DNA from: Syngnathus acus
Lineage: Eukaryota > Chordata > Actinopteri > Syngnathiformes > Syngnathidae
Assembly (NCBI RefSeq): GCF_901709675.1
Contig: NC_051104.1
Coordinates: 1,303,001 to 1,367,000, forward strand
Reading direction: 5' to 3'
DNA: 64,000 nucleotides
The notes below the pieces were generated by a model. It worked only from the letters and a program-made list of their open reading frames with translations. It was not told the DNA's origin and did not search any database. A program made the position numbers and the translations under genes. Numbering within the stretch: the stretch's first letter is position 1; the number at the start of each line of letters is the position of its first letter. This document shows positions 11,550 through 23,200 of the stretch, in pieces.

Positions 11550-13200
11550 ACTGCTGCCTTCGCCCCAGACACTCGTAGCGCCACCCGCTGGGAGGCCACG
11601 CGCTGGGAGGTCAACCTTGGCGCGCCCGGCTTCGTCCTCACCTGCTGCCTGTGTGTCATGTCAACAAGTAGTTTACTTTTTATTTGAAAATTATTATTAT
11701 TAGACTGTATTTCAGGGGATTCCAAAATCATGACATATTTACGCTGGATGGACACGCAACGTGATTTGTTTTAACCCTGAAAGGTTTGCTCTGATTCACA
11801 TTGAATATGTGACGAACGCAGGGGGAAGTTTCCACTGTGTTTGCACACCGACTTACCCGCTGCCTTACTTACAAGTGCCTTATAAGTAGGAACTACTTAA
11901 GTATGTTCTTGGAGGACACCTGGATGCCTCGCTTTTCACTTTACTCAATGTTAGTAGCACTTTTTGTTTTTAAAACAAAGACAACAAATCAAAGAACTGT
12001 AACGCAGTGTGATTGTTTTTAATCATCAAATCACCTAACATTATCATTTGTCGTAGTCGGTGGCAACCTGGGAGTTATTTGTTGCGCTTTTCCACGTTTT
12101 GCAATGCTCTCAAATGCAGCAATTGAGGGTCACTTGACCTTTACCTGCGCTAAGTAGCAGTGACCAGAAATTATTTTCTGTCTGTATTTTTTCCTAAATG
12201 TACTAAAACTCATTGCATGTGACATACACTGTACATTTCACTTAGCGGTAAGGAACACTGAATTACCACTATAACGAAAAGCTAACAGGCTTATCGTAGC
12301 GTAACTTGCTTGACAAGCTGACTACCGAGCTACAACTGACCAGATGTAAGCTATTGTTATATCAAAAGCGCGAGCTTGACAAGCGAACAAACGAGCTACT
12401 ACTCTTAGACTATCGTAGACCGGCAAGCTTGACTACTTGAACTCTATTTATTATCGTAGAACCAGCTAGTTTGGGGATCTAATTTGCAAGGAAACAGACA
12501 ATCTGGCTAAGGAGTTGCCTCTTAAGTTGTCAGATAACTAGTCAAACTAGAGAGCTGTCTGACTAACCTACTCCTCACTAGTTACCTCACCAAGTTAACT
12601 AGTCTATGTTGGTGATTGCTACTTTACTACTTGTATGGTAGTTAGCTTGTCAGGGCACCAGAGGGAGACAAAAACAAACATTTAATTTTTTTTAAATGCC
12701 GCTACATCATTTTTTTGTCCCTAATCAAATACTTTTACGTTCAAGCACAGAGTGGAATTGTTGGGGATAGTAAAAGTTGAAGATACTAGCTGTCACAGTT
12801 TTTTACCCAGGAATATTTAGTAGTGCCAAACAGTCCATCCAACATAACTAACATTCCACCCTTTCTCCGTAACAATTGTAGACAATTGAACCTGTTGAAG
12901 GCTCTTGGTTGCTGTTGTGTGACATCACCCAAAAAGTGCCTGCAGGACCATGAAGTGATGAATTAAAAGAGATAAATATTTAGCTGTTGCATTATAAGCT
13001 TTACTGCTTGTTCTTATTCGGGCTAAATTCAAACACACACGTGTAGTTTTAATGTTTGCTTGTGGTGCTTGTGAATGGTGTGAGTGTATTCTGTGTATGT
13101 TTTTGATGATGATAATGAAACACAGATGTCACTACTGAAGCTCTCTTGTACATTTGACGCTTTACTATTGATAGCAAATAAACGTTATTTTCTATTTATT
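11550..13200 (+). other. slc4a2: slc4a2 3' untranslated region
   Basis: No coding exon is visible between the slc4a2 stop and the start of the chemerin-like gene. The first AATAAA at a plausible end is at 13177, so most of this stretch is probably 3' UTR of about 1.6 kb. Between about 12240 and 12660 it has degenerate repeats of CTTGACAAGC, GAGCTAC and ATCGTAG words, which raise local CTAG/GCTA content. Confidence 0.6.
13177..13182 (+). terminator. slc4a2: Polyadenylation signal, probably slc4a2
   Basis: AATAAA followed by T-rich sequence (ACGTTATTTTCTATTTATT), about 290 bases before the next gene's ATG. Confidence 0.6.
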
Positions 13201-13474
13201 CCTCATGTCTTCTTCATCTTTCTGCCCACGTTGTCAGAAATGGGATTTGTCTGCCTGGCAATCAACACCTTGGTGACAGTGATGGGGTCTGTCTATCGTG
13301 CACCACTTTGTGGAGAGTTCCAGTTGCCTAATTTCAGACTTTTGGGGTGTTTGTTTTGTTTTAAGGGGGCGGGGAAAAGGGCAGGTTGTTCCCGTCACAG
13401 AGAAGAGAAAGGGGAGGAGGAGGGAGGTTGGACCATTCACCACAACACAAACAAACAGGGACTACTGACCGAAG

Positions 13475-15937
13475 ATGGCCGCATTGTTTCTGCTGCTCAC
13501 CGTTGGAGGAAGTTTATTGTGCACCTGCACAGAGGCACAAGAAGCTTACGGAAAACTTGAAGAGACTTTCAAAAAAGGTGTTAACTTGTCACTGGAGAAG
13601 CTCAGCGAACACGCCAGCATCCAGAACCACTTTCTCTTCTTCAGGAGCGTCACAAAGTCCAACGTGGAGGTACTCTACAGAGATGGGGACTCGAGTCACT
13701 GTGACTTGGACTCGACTCGAGTCGCTGTTTTGATGACTTGACAAAAATAAAAAAACTTGAGACTCGACTTGGACTTGGAAGTTAAAGACTCGGGACTTGA
13801 CTTGGGACACGATGACTTGAATGACTTCAGTGTTATTTAGTTTATGTTTTCAGTTTCAATATAAAATTAATAATACATTTAAAAAAGTAATATCGATAAC
13901 ACGGAAGGAGCGCAGGCTGAGAATGGCGTTGTCATGATTGGATCGCTACCCTGTCAATCAATCAGTCGTGCCCTCTCTACCTACCTAACGTGTTTATTGG
14001 AGAATCACGCCCCTGTATATCAGACATGCACAAACATGTCAGCGGGAGCGGTACCTTCGGCTATCGTAATTACCTTTATGACGGCAAAAGACGGAGACCA
14101 CAGTGCAAGATATGCAACAGAAACATTTCAGACAGCCAGACGACAACTTCAAACTTTGTCCGTTTGAAGTTTATAGAGCTCTGGTGTCTCCAGATGTTAC
14201 AGATGAAACATAAAATGTTTCTAATGCTCTTTAATGTGTTTCTTCTTTCAGATTTTTTTCAGATTATTTTTTCATATTTGCAACTCAAATGTGTCACACT
14301 GTCGGCAGACGTTCATTTGTTTAGATTGAGCTGTCAATCATTGTATGAGGTAATTTCTGTTTTGTTTGATTCCATGGTGTATTTTACTGAATATCAGTAA
14401 TTACAGTGCAAATCCAAATTATTGTCATATTTTTTAAACAGGTTAGACACATGATGGTTACTTAAAGTTACTTATATCTTGTCTTTTCACGTTACTAAGA
14501 TCAGATTCTGCGGGTAAAATTGCAATAATAAGGTGACTTGACTTGACCTATTTAAGGACTTGACTTGGACTTGACTTGACCTATTTAAGGACTTGACTTG
14601 ACTTGCCCAAGAAAAAAATGACTTGGGACTTACTTGAGACTTGAAGGTTAAGACTTGAGACTCACTTGACTTGCACGTGTGACTTGGTCCCATCTCTGGT
14701 ACTCTATCGATCTTATGATAAAACGAGCTCAGTGGCCTAGTGGTAGAGTGTCCGACCTGAGATTGGAAGGTTGTGGGTTCAATCCCCGGCCGGGTCATAC
14801 CAAAGACTATAAAAATGGGACCCATTGCCTCCCTGCTTGGCACTTAGCATTAAGGGTTGGAATTGGGGGGTTAGATCACCAAATGATTCCCGAGTGCGGC
14901 ACCGCTGCTGCTCACTGTTCCCCTCTCCCCCAGGGGATGGATCTAAATCACACGGGGATGGGTTAAATGCAGAGGACAAATTTCACCACACCCAGATGTG
15001 TGTGTGACGATCATTGGGACTTTAACTTTTTTATTTACTTTTTAATACCACTTTCTACCAGTTTGTTTGGTCGCTAGCGAGTGTTGGTGGTAACAGCAAT
15101 AAGTCAAGAACAAGCAGAGAAGAATCGAAAGCCTTTTTAAAGCGTTGAAAACACATTGTGCTCTATTTACTGTCAAAATATCAAAAAGGAATCCATCAAT
15201 TCTATCATGTGTTAGCGTCAAATCATTTAATAGTCAAACTACACCTCAACAAACTTGTAATACTGCTTGTCGTCTTCCAGGGGGCGCTAATGACGACGTC
15301 AACAGCTACCATAGAGTATTTTTTTAACCAAATAGAAGAATCAAACTACGTTTAGGGTTGAAACACAATGCACTTTATATGCTTTATTTACTTTACTTTT
15401 TTTTTAAATGAACGAATACAATATCTACTGTATTTGCACCCCCACACACATTTCTTTTCATTGCATTCTTCCACTCAGGCCGGTTTTGACGTGGTCTTCA
15501 TCTACCACCACTTCTACCTGAAGGCCACCAGATGCCCCAAAGGAACCACGGATCCGACAGGTTGCAGTTTCAGGAACGACGTTGTGAGTGAAACACCAAA
15601 ACAAAAATGTGTAACCTATCAATCTGGGTCACTTGTTCTTACCTGTTTTTGGGGGGGGCTGGGTTTGCAGCCCATGATCGACTGCGCCATTTGCTACAAA
15701 ACCTTCCGGGGGGACATCGAGCCGGAGCCCAAACCTTACCTCAATTGTCTCCATAAGCCTTCCGTCACACCGGTGGGTTACCTAGTGGATTACTCACTGC
15801 CAGTTGCACTTACTTAACTGTTTCTTGGTTTTTTCTTTGTGCATCAGGAGATGCGAGTTAATCGAATGGAGCATTGCAATAGGTTGGCATACAGCAACGG
15901 AGCCACTAACCTTCTGGCCTCCACCGGAACAAAGTAA
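13475..15937 (+). CDS. rarres2: Chemerin-like secreted protein (rarres2), tandem copy 1
   Basis: Chemerin is a secreted chemoattractant/adipokine with a cystatin-like fold. Four phase-0 exons (13475-13669, 15479-15583, 15671-15772, 15848-15937) give 163 residues. A hydrophobic signal peptide (MAALFLLLTVGG...) is followed by a cystatin-type helix (KKGVNLSLEKLSEHASIQNHF) and strand (GFDVVFIYHHFYLKATRC). Six cysteines in the mature part (84, 94, 105, 108, 126, 144), including DCAIC, suit three disulfides. It ends ...NLLASTGTK, lacking the long C-terminal extension of mammalian prochemerin. Exon 3 uses the donor CCG|GTGGGT. Intron 1 carries a hAT element and a SINE. The gene is followed by a close tandem copy. 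The family call rests on recalled similarity to fish RARRES2; a related cystatin-fold protein is the main alternative. Confidence 0.82.
13678..14698. mobile_element. Non-autonomous hAT transposon, complete, with 8-bp target duplication
   Basis: The 5' end CAGAGATGGGGACTCGAGTC is mirrored by the 3' end (reverse complement CAGAGATGGGACCAAGTCAC), and the element is flanked by the exact 8-base duplication GTACTCTA at 13670-13677 and 14699-14706. Subterminal regions are packed with GACTTG/GACTCG repeats. Inside, about 14023-14172 (+) encodes a remnant of a BED-type zinc finger (GSGTFGYRNYLYDG, then CKICN) that runs into non-homologous sequence before the His ligands; no transposase core remains. 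Terminal repeats, 8-bp duplication and BED finger together place it in the hAT superfamily. Confidence 0.9.
14725..15030 (+). mobile_element. tRNA-derived SINE
   Basis: The head has RNA polymerase III promoter boxes: box A in GTGGCCTAGTGGTAGAGTG and box B GGTTCAATCC at about 14776. These are followed by a non-tRNA body (ACCAAAGACTATAAAAATGG, CCTCCCTGCTTGGCAC) and a tail near TGGGACTTTAACTTTT. This is a SINE family I recognise as abundant in teleosts. It sits 20 bases after the hAT element in intron 1 of rarres2 copy 1. No clear target duplication was seen. Confidence 0.8.
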
Positions 15938-16008
15938 TACCACGGGACTCCACACGAAGGGTCAATGAGCAATGGCTACAAGAAATGAGACGTGAACCAA
16001 AGAAAAAG

Positions 16009-16014
16009 AATAAA
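16009..16014 (+). terminator. rarres2: Polyadenylation signal of rarres2 copy 1
   Basis: AATAAA 72 bases after the stop codon. From here to 17059 I see AT-rich intergenic sequence with no exon; the last few hundred bases must hold the promoter of copy 2, but no TATA box was identified. Confidence 0.65.
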
Positions 16015-17059
16015 AGGGAAAAAAACAAAATCGTGTTTTGATCTGTGCCCGGTGAGTGGTGTCAGGAGCTGATCCAACCCAGAGCGAAAGCATCAAACAG
16101 CCTCTAATTATAAACCGGCGCCCCGGTGGGTCACATCAAATCCACGTTGTGAAACAGGATTTGTGCCATTTGTCGCCTCTGAAACACCGATGACAATCAT
16201 TACATGTGACATGTTTTAGTTGATTATTTTGAAGATAAAAAAAGAAGCGCCCGCCTGTGTTTTTTTTTCCAATGAAGAAAAATACTAGTCCATATTTTAC
16301 ATTATAAAAACAGAAATGTAAAGAACGAAATCATTTTGTAATATTTTGCTTCTACTCAAGGGACATAATGCTGCTTCTCAACAGTAACAGTTATTCTTTG
16401 CAGATGATAAAGAATATATGCATGTGAGTATTTTTATATCATCCATCTAACATATGTTATTCAAACACACTTCCAATACGTTGTCACAAATTGAAAAACG
16501 ATAACAGTACTTTGAGGAAATTAGGTTATTTTACTCATACCGTATATTTCCATATACCTCCATAAATCTGGAAAGCGCTCACCAAGACCTTGTATTCAAT
16601 ACCTTTGAACCAAGATCAAATCGATACAGTACTTTGTCACAAGCCATAAAAGGATTTGTTGTGATCGAGCTAACAAACAGACATAGAAGGTTGTTGGCCC
16701 CTTTGATTCAACGACACAAATGTTTTGTATAATGGACCATGAATGATTCACTCCCTCTGACTGCGTTTCTAAACAGTTTGCAAGCATCTATATCATACAT
16801 GCTGGACTCAGATTAGTAATCCAAGTGTGTCATACCCGAAGCGTTTGTCTTGCAGCCGCATGTTTTCTGAGCTTGTTTTTGTCAAAACTTGCTCCGAGCC
16901 CCCCTGGGGAGAATGGGGGTGGTGGGTTTCCAGGAAGAGGGAGGGAAAAAAATGTTGGCATGGGAGCCGCTCTGTTGAGTCCAAGGCTTATTCTGACCCA
17001 GCAGACAGACACAAAAGGTTGTTCACCCCTCAGTGTACTCAGTTGCGCTCTCCATTAAG

Positions 17060-18204
17060 ATGGCGGTGGTTTTGTTGCTGCTGGCCTGCGTTGGGGGAGC
17101 CGTGTGGGGGTCGGCCCAAGCCCAAAACGCTTACAACCTGCTCCCGGCGGACTACAAGAAAGGCGTGGACCTGGCCTTGATGCATCTGAACTCTCACGCG
17201 GGCGTGCATCACCATTTTCGCTTCCTGAGGAGTCTGGAAAAGTTGGATGCCGAGGTAACATTCGGGGGCCTCACTCTGGAAGACATCCTTGTTCAAACTA
17301 AAAAAAGAAAAGAAAAAAATGTTCTCGACGCTCAAGAAGGGTTATTGTGTATCCTATTTTTTCATTCTGGTCTCACTTGGTTTGTAAATGACCAGTTTAA
17401 CAGCCAGTTGCAAGTCTCTATGGGATACTTTAAAAAGCAAAACTGGATGTTGGAATGTACAAGGGTACCTTGAACGCAACACGAAAACATTTAGAAAGTC
17501 TGGCAGTTTGTTTCATGAACTTAATTCTTAAGTGCACACGAGATCAACAACATGAAAACTAGAGCAACGACTGAGCTGCGGTGCATTCAGGGACCCTTGT
17601 TCATTCCAATATCAACTTCAAGTTTGGTTTCTTGACATTATAGTCAATTAACTTCAAACCAAATGGTGAATCTCATTTGCAGTGTGGCTTTGATGTGAAA
17701 TACTACTACCACCACTTTCAACTGAAGCCCACCCGTTGTGCCAAAGGATCCACTTCCAGTAACCAGATATGTCCCTTCAGGAACGACAGAGTGAGTCCCT
17801 TATAATATCAATAATTTGAAATATTCATCGTTTTAATTTCAAAATGTCATCGCAGCCTCTCATGGACTGTGCGGTGTGCTACAAGACAGAGGTGGACCAG
17901 ATCTTATCGGATCCCACCCCTTATGTTCACTGCATTCAGAGGCCAAGACTCACTCAGGTACATTTTTATAAAATACTTCTAAACATGACTAAGAAATTAC
18001 CAATAGCAAGTCAAAGCCACCTCCGCTCAGATTTGTGGCAGTGACAAAAATAGAACCCCAAATATTTTTGCTCCACCATTGAGAGTTGCTAAAATTGTTT
18101 TTCCTCTGAAATTTCAGGAGATGGTGACGACCAGGACAGAGCACTGCAAACAAATGAACTACAACACAGGAGGTCTGACACTTTTGGCGGTGCAAATGGA
18201 TTAA
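17060..18204 (+). CDS. rarres2: Chemerin-like secreted protein (rarres2-like), tandem copy 2
   Basis: Four exons (17060-17254, 17683-17790, 17856-17957, 18118-18204), all phase 0, give 163 residues. Exon 1 (195 nt) and exon 3 (102 nt) are the same length as in copy 1, showing a tandem duplication. Signal peptide MAVVLLLLACVGGAVWG; helix KKGVDLALMHLNSHAGVHHHF; strand CGFDVKYYYHHFQLKPTRC; then DCAVCYKT and EHCKQM. It has the six cysteines of copy 1 plus one at residue 66 where copy 1 has Ala. The tail is NTGGLTLLAVQMD. Intron 1 is only about 430 bases, compared with 1.8 kb in the transposon-loaded copy 1. Secreted, cystatin-fold ligand by family; receptor use cannot be inferred. Confidence 0.82.
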
Positions 18205-18844
18205 AAGGCCTCTAAAAACAACAAGAGCTTCAAAATTGACACGTAGCCTGCTACATGCGCATCTTATTACATGTAAAACAGCTTTTATACGTCACTTGCA
18301 AGCCTTTTTTGTGTGCAAAATGTAAGATTGCTACTTTAAAAATAACATTCGTCCAATCAAAATGGCTGTCCGCTTAGGATTATGTTCACTTTTGCTTCAT
18401 GACCACTTTTTCCTGTCTTGCATTACGATTTGTTATTGTACTTGAATATCATTTTCACACACAGTGGTGATACTTGTACATTGTACTTTTATTTTCTGCA
18501 AACAGACATCATAAATGACACTCAAAAATATGCACGTTCAGCCCTACTCTAATATTTGCCTTCTTCTTATTCACACATCATTATTCTCCTGGCCTTGTCA
18601 TGCTTGAGGCGCCATTTTGCATCCCCACCAATGCCCATATTGTGCAGCCTTGGCCAAGAGCGAATCTCATTAACGGAAGTCTGGCAAAGTGGGGCCTCCC
18701 TAAATATAAGTAGAGGTGCTAAATATAGAGGGAGAGTGATTACAACACGCGTGTGTGATTACAGTTCACTGACCAATAAGAATCTGCAGCATTCGGTTGC
18801 AACCACAGTGGTAAACAAATTGTAAAAGTTGCATGACTGGTGTT

Positions 18845-18850
18845 AATAAA
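18845..18850 (+). terminator. rarres2: Candidate polyadenylation signal of rarres2 copy 2
   Basis: AATAAA in TGTTAATAAAAAG, about 640 bases after the stop. An upstream signal may be used instead. Confidence 0.4.
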
Positions 18851-18859
18851 AAGTAGCAA

Positions 18860-20211
18860 TGATAGTAAAAATGCCACACAGCGGCTCTACACGTAATACA
18901 ATACAATGAAATTTAATCACATGCAAAATATCAAATAAGTGTATTAATTTCAATATAGAAATATCGGTAAAAAAACAAATAATTAGATGTTATATAAACT
19001 ATTTACATTGCTACATTAATTGAAATAAAAACCTAAATAAATGTTTAAATAAATACGACGTCAAAGGCAATAAAAAAGGAAAAAACACTATAGTAGGCCA
19101 ACATTAATTACAGTAGACTGTTCTGCCATAGGTAGGTGCTTTTCCCCAAAAGACCACTAGAGGGCAATATGAAGTCGTACCAGCCTCATCTTAATTCAAC
19201 CTATTACCGTAATGCTCCTAAATTGGTCTCACCAAAATATTTTTGGGTGAGCCAATGTAAATCATTTCATCATACTAAATGTCTCTCTTGTGAGTGGTGC
19301 ATGGAATGACTTAACATGACACAAAGGGACCTTTTGCATTTTGGCATTCTCCACTTTTCAGCTCATTACAACAATTTGCCACCTCCCCAAATGTCTTTAT
19401 TTACCTAAACTACTTTCCATTTAGCCATTTTATTACGTTTTGGGCTTGGCGGTACAAAGCTAATCTCAATTTCGTGTGAAAAAAATTACTCTGATGATCT
19501 CTAACTATACTCCACAATGGTCCAAAACTAAAAAAGCAATATTTTATTTGCCCAACAGCAAAATGGCAGGGTGTGTGTTGACACGCATTACCCAGAAATA
19601 AGACATGACCCCGATAATTCATTCCTGCCTCAAAAGTACCCGTATGTTTGTCTTCCGCTTTCCAGGTGCTTTCGGGCAGCTAACATTTTGCAAGGTCTCT
19701 GTGTGTGTACCGTTACGGTAAATGTGCTCCAATCGACGCTCCTTGTTTAAGCTTTGGACGCCAGCGGCTCACACACTTACGCACACACACTCCTCCACTC
19801 GGAGCAAGACGCGGAACACTAACCCTCGTCCCTAAAACCCGGCCAATCATGCGACTACCGCCTTCCCGGGGAAGCTCTGCACGTTCCCCAGCCTCGCTTG
19901 GACCATCACCTGGAAGCTAAGAAGCGAGTTTTCCCGATTTATTTCCGAGTTTAGCGCTCCTTCTTTCCAGTGTGTCTGCTATTTTTTTGTCACCCGCAAG
20001 GGGGTGTGGCGTCTATCCCAACCGGGAAGCTCGCTTTCAGCCTTTATCGACACCGACGGAGGTAGCGAAACGTCGCCCGAGGCAAATCGTCGTCCCGTGG
20101 GTCATCTTCTCATCCCCCACGAACACACGGAGGAGGTCGGAGGAGGGGAAGGAGGTTGGCCTCCTGGTGGAGGACGGGAGCTAAAATCTGTCAACAGTAG
20201 ACGGCGTGAAG
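18860..20211 (+). other. Intergenic region and nrbp2 promoter/5' UTR
   Basis: AT-rich to about 19640, then GC- and CpG-richer up to the nrbp2 ATG, as expected for a broad promoter and 5' UTR. A CTCF-like core CCACTAGAGGGCA lies at about 19152-19164. No exon is supported here. Confidence 0.5.
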
Positions 20212-23200
20212 ATGACGATGTCCGTCCCGGAGAGGAAATCGGGATCGGAGGGAAAGGAGGAGGAGAGCGAGGATGAGAGCGAGATCCTGGAAGAAAGCCC
20301 TTGTGGAAGATGGCAGAAGCGCAAAGAACAGGTTGGTTGCTTGATGGGGGTTTCAATATCTGGATTGGATTCAATGTTCGTTCGTGTGTGTCTCCGTTGG
20401 TGTGTGTGCTGCGCGGCGCCCCGATCCCGCCGCAAAACACGCTCCCCACCGGACACTTCATTAGGTACCCCTGCACTGTCTGAATACTAATGCCCACTTT
20501 CGAGTGACACTAGCCTTTGGTATTTAACAATTTGTTTGTTATTGTGCTTGGCGTTTGCAGTGGTGGACAAACTGACCAAAGCTCTTTGCAATATTTCGAC
20601 TCTTTATACTTTTTACTGACACAAAATTGTCAACAGAATATTTATGTATTTAGAATCAACAGAATGTCCACCTCTAGACAGAAACAAACAAAATGAACAC
20701 AAGTGCAAAATAAAAACATATTTTAAGTCAATTGAAGACTAAATTGTGTTTGTGAAAACACGCACGCTGAATTTGATTCCAACTCAAATTTGTCTTCCAT
20801 GTTTTCAAAAAATGTGTAGCTTCAATTTGTTTCCGAATTGAAATGGTATTCAATATTGACTTTAAAACTTTAAAAAGCGATTTAGTTTTGAAAACATTTG
20901 CTTATGCATTAGGGTCTTGAAAGATTCATGACTTTTTGACATTGGTCTATCGTTTTACAAATTGTGTTCAAACCTCAATCCAACAATAAGCGAGAACATG
21001 ACTAAGCAAACAAGTCCTATAAACAACAACGAGTTTGATTATCAGACAACAAGAGTGATGGCCTTCTAGCACTCAGCGATTGCGCGTCGGGCAGGGGGGG
21101 GGGGGGGGGCACAGCCGCTAGTGAATAAACCAAGCGTTTGTACGCGAAGGTTATCTCTGGCTCGCAGTCTTCTTCTGGCACAACCTGACCTCGCACATCC
21201 ACGCTAGAAATGACGCTCGGCCTTTCGCAACCCCACCCGAGCGTTGTTCCACCCATTGATTGCCCAACGTTCCATTAACCCCGACAGCTAGCAATACCAG
21301 ACAGAGAAGAGTTGTGATGCATTAGCTAAACATGCTATTGCTGCTAATATTAGATTGACATCTTTGAGTCAAATAAAATCTGTCTCTGAAAACACATCGG
21401 ATAATCTTCAATGTTTATGAAAACTAAGGTGAATCCTTAGAAATGATTGTGCCCCATGAATTCTGCCTAGCAACTAGTGACAAGGTAAAAGAAGTAATAA
21501 GCTTAATCTCATCCACCAAGCTCAGTGTAGCTCACATGCTAAATAAGTTAGTGTGTCAAAGTTCGCAGTATACGCCGCTTGATTTGCTATTGAGCTCGAG
21601 CATTTCAGTAAACACGGGATCTCGTGGTTTGCTTTCCTTGCTGGCTCAATCCTCCTCATATCCTACTTTTGAAGTAGTCACTCAGTTTGAACATAACGAC
21701 ACAGGAAATCAAGCACGGTTGAGTAAAAGTGACTCACACAGTTTGTCAAAATTGGATTTATTTTTTCCTTCATTTTTTTATGTTTTGTCTTTGTAAAGTT
21801 GTATTAAATTTAAATAAGCTATCTGATTTGTGTAGTCAAGGGTGATATCTTGCTATGCGTTAGCATTTTAGCACCAGTTGTTTGGAACCTCCATTTTGTG
21901 GAGTTCAAAGTTTAAAAACTTTACAGAACAAGCCCAGCTCGCAATAAATCTTACGCAAAGGGGAGTAACCGACAGGAATTTCAATAGAAATGTTGTACGA
22001 CGTGAGCAGAAATTGCGATTTTGCTGGCTTTGGATTCAGACTTTGAATATATTGCTGTCGCAAAGTTTCTCGCGCCTGGCCATCAATCAGGATGATAACG
22101 TTGCTTTTCAGTCTTTGGCTTTGTTTATACAGACGAGCATTGTTCTCCAAGAACAGTACTTGCTCTCATGGTACACATTTAGACTTGTGAAACTGGTCTC
22201 CTCACCCACCTACTCCCATTATGCCAGTATTCAGCTCCAGTCCATTTGATTGCGAGCCATCTCAATGATGCAACCAAGACTTTCTGAGTGTTGTTGCAAT
22301 AACAACCTAATAAGATGCCAGGGAAGTGCTGAAACGCGTCCAGGAAGTAGTCGGCAGTCAGTCGGGATTGACTGCCGCAGCTCCGTCTTGTCTCTGGAGA
22401 GGATAAGCACTATAAACCTCTTAGGTGGAGTGTCGGCTTTGAGAGCATGAACGAAGAGAAACGGCACTTCACAGCAAATTGGAACATTATATTTTGACGT
22501 TTTGTTAGACTTCTTTTGTTTTTTTTGTTGGAAAGCTGCACTGCAGTAAGGTTGCCAAGGCCAAGGGAAAGTCACACTCTTTGTCTTTTCAAAGATTTTT
22601 TTTTTTAATGCAGCCTGGCTCCAAGAACAGTCAATTGCGCAAATGCACCAGTTTAGGCAAGAAAACCAAAACCACACCTGCTTGTTTTCTCGGGAACATG
22701 GAAACTGCTAGCTAAAAAAAAGGCCAATCGGTAAAGCGCCCGTACTCCTCCTCTTGCCGCATTGTGGGGGAGGCACTTCATAAACTGCAAACACGGGGAA
22801 AGTGATCGTAATGAGAACAAAATACCTTTCACATGGTGACGGGTAAAAAGGTGGCTTTGGCAGGCTGCCTGAAAGGCTATGCTAATTTCTGTTAGCTGTT
22901 AGCGTTCACATTATTATTATGATTATTATATAATCATAATAATATATTTCATTTTACAGACCCTTTCTGGCACTTAAGGTCACCTTACATAGAGTAAAAT
23001 AAAACCATATCGCAATAAAACAATAAAATCAGGAGATAGTATAAAATAAATGTTAACAAGTGTTAGCATTAAGCTAACACCTTGGTTTGCTTTGCTATGT
23101 TGCTCAGGAGGTGAGCAATTCATCGTTCCCCGAGCCTTTCACACGGAACAGTGCCTTGGGCCTACTATCAAGGGCTCTTATCCGTTGGACAATAAGTAAA

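Noticed and set aside
14731-14790. tRNA gene, because of box A and box B matches
   Set aside because: The body continues into non-tRNA SINE sequence and no cloverleaf with intact acceptor stem forms; it is a SINE head. The same applies to the minus-strand head near 49150-49225.
20206-20211. Upstream GTG as nrbp2 start
   Set aside because: The ATG at 20212 (or 20218) gives the expected acidic N-terminus; a GTG start is not expected in vertebrates.
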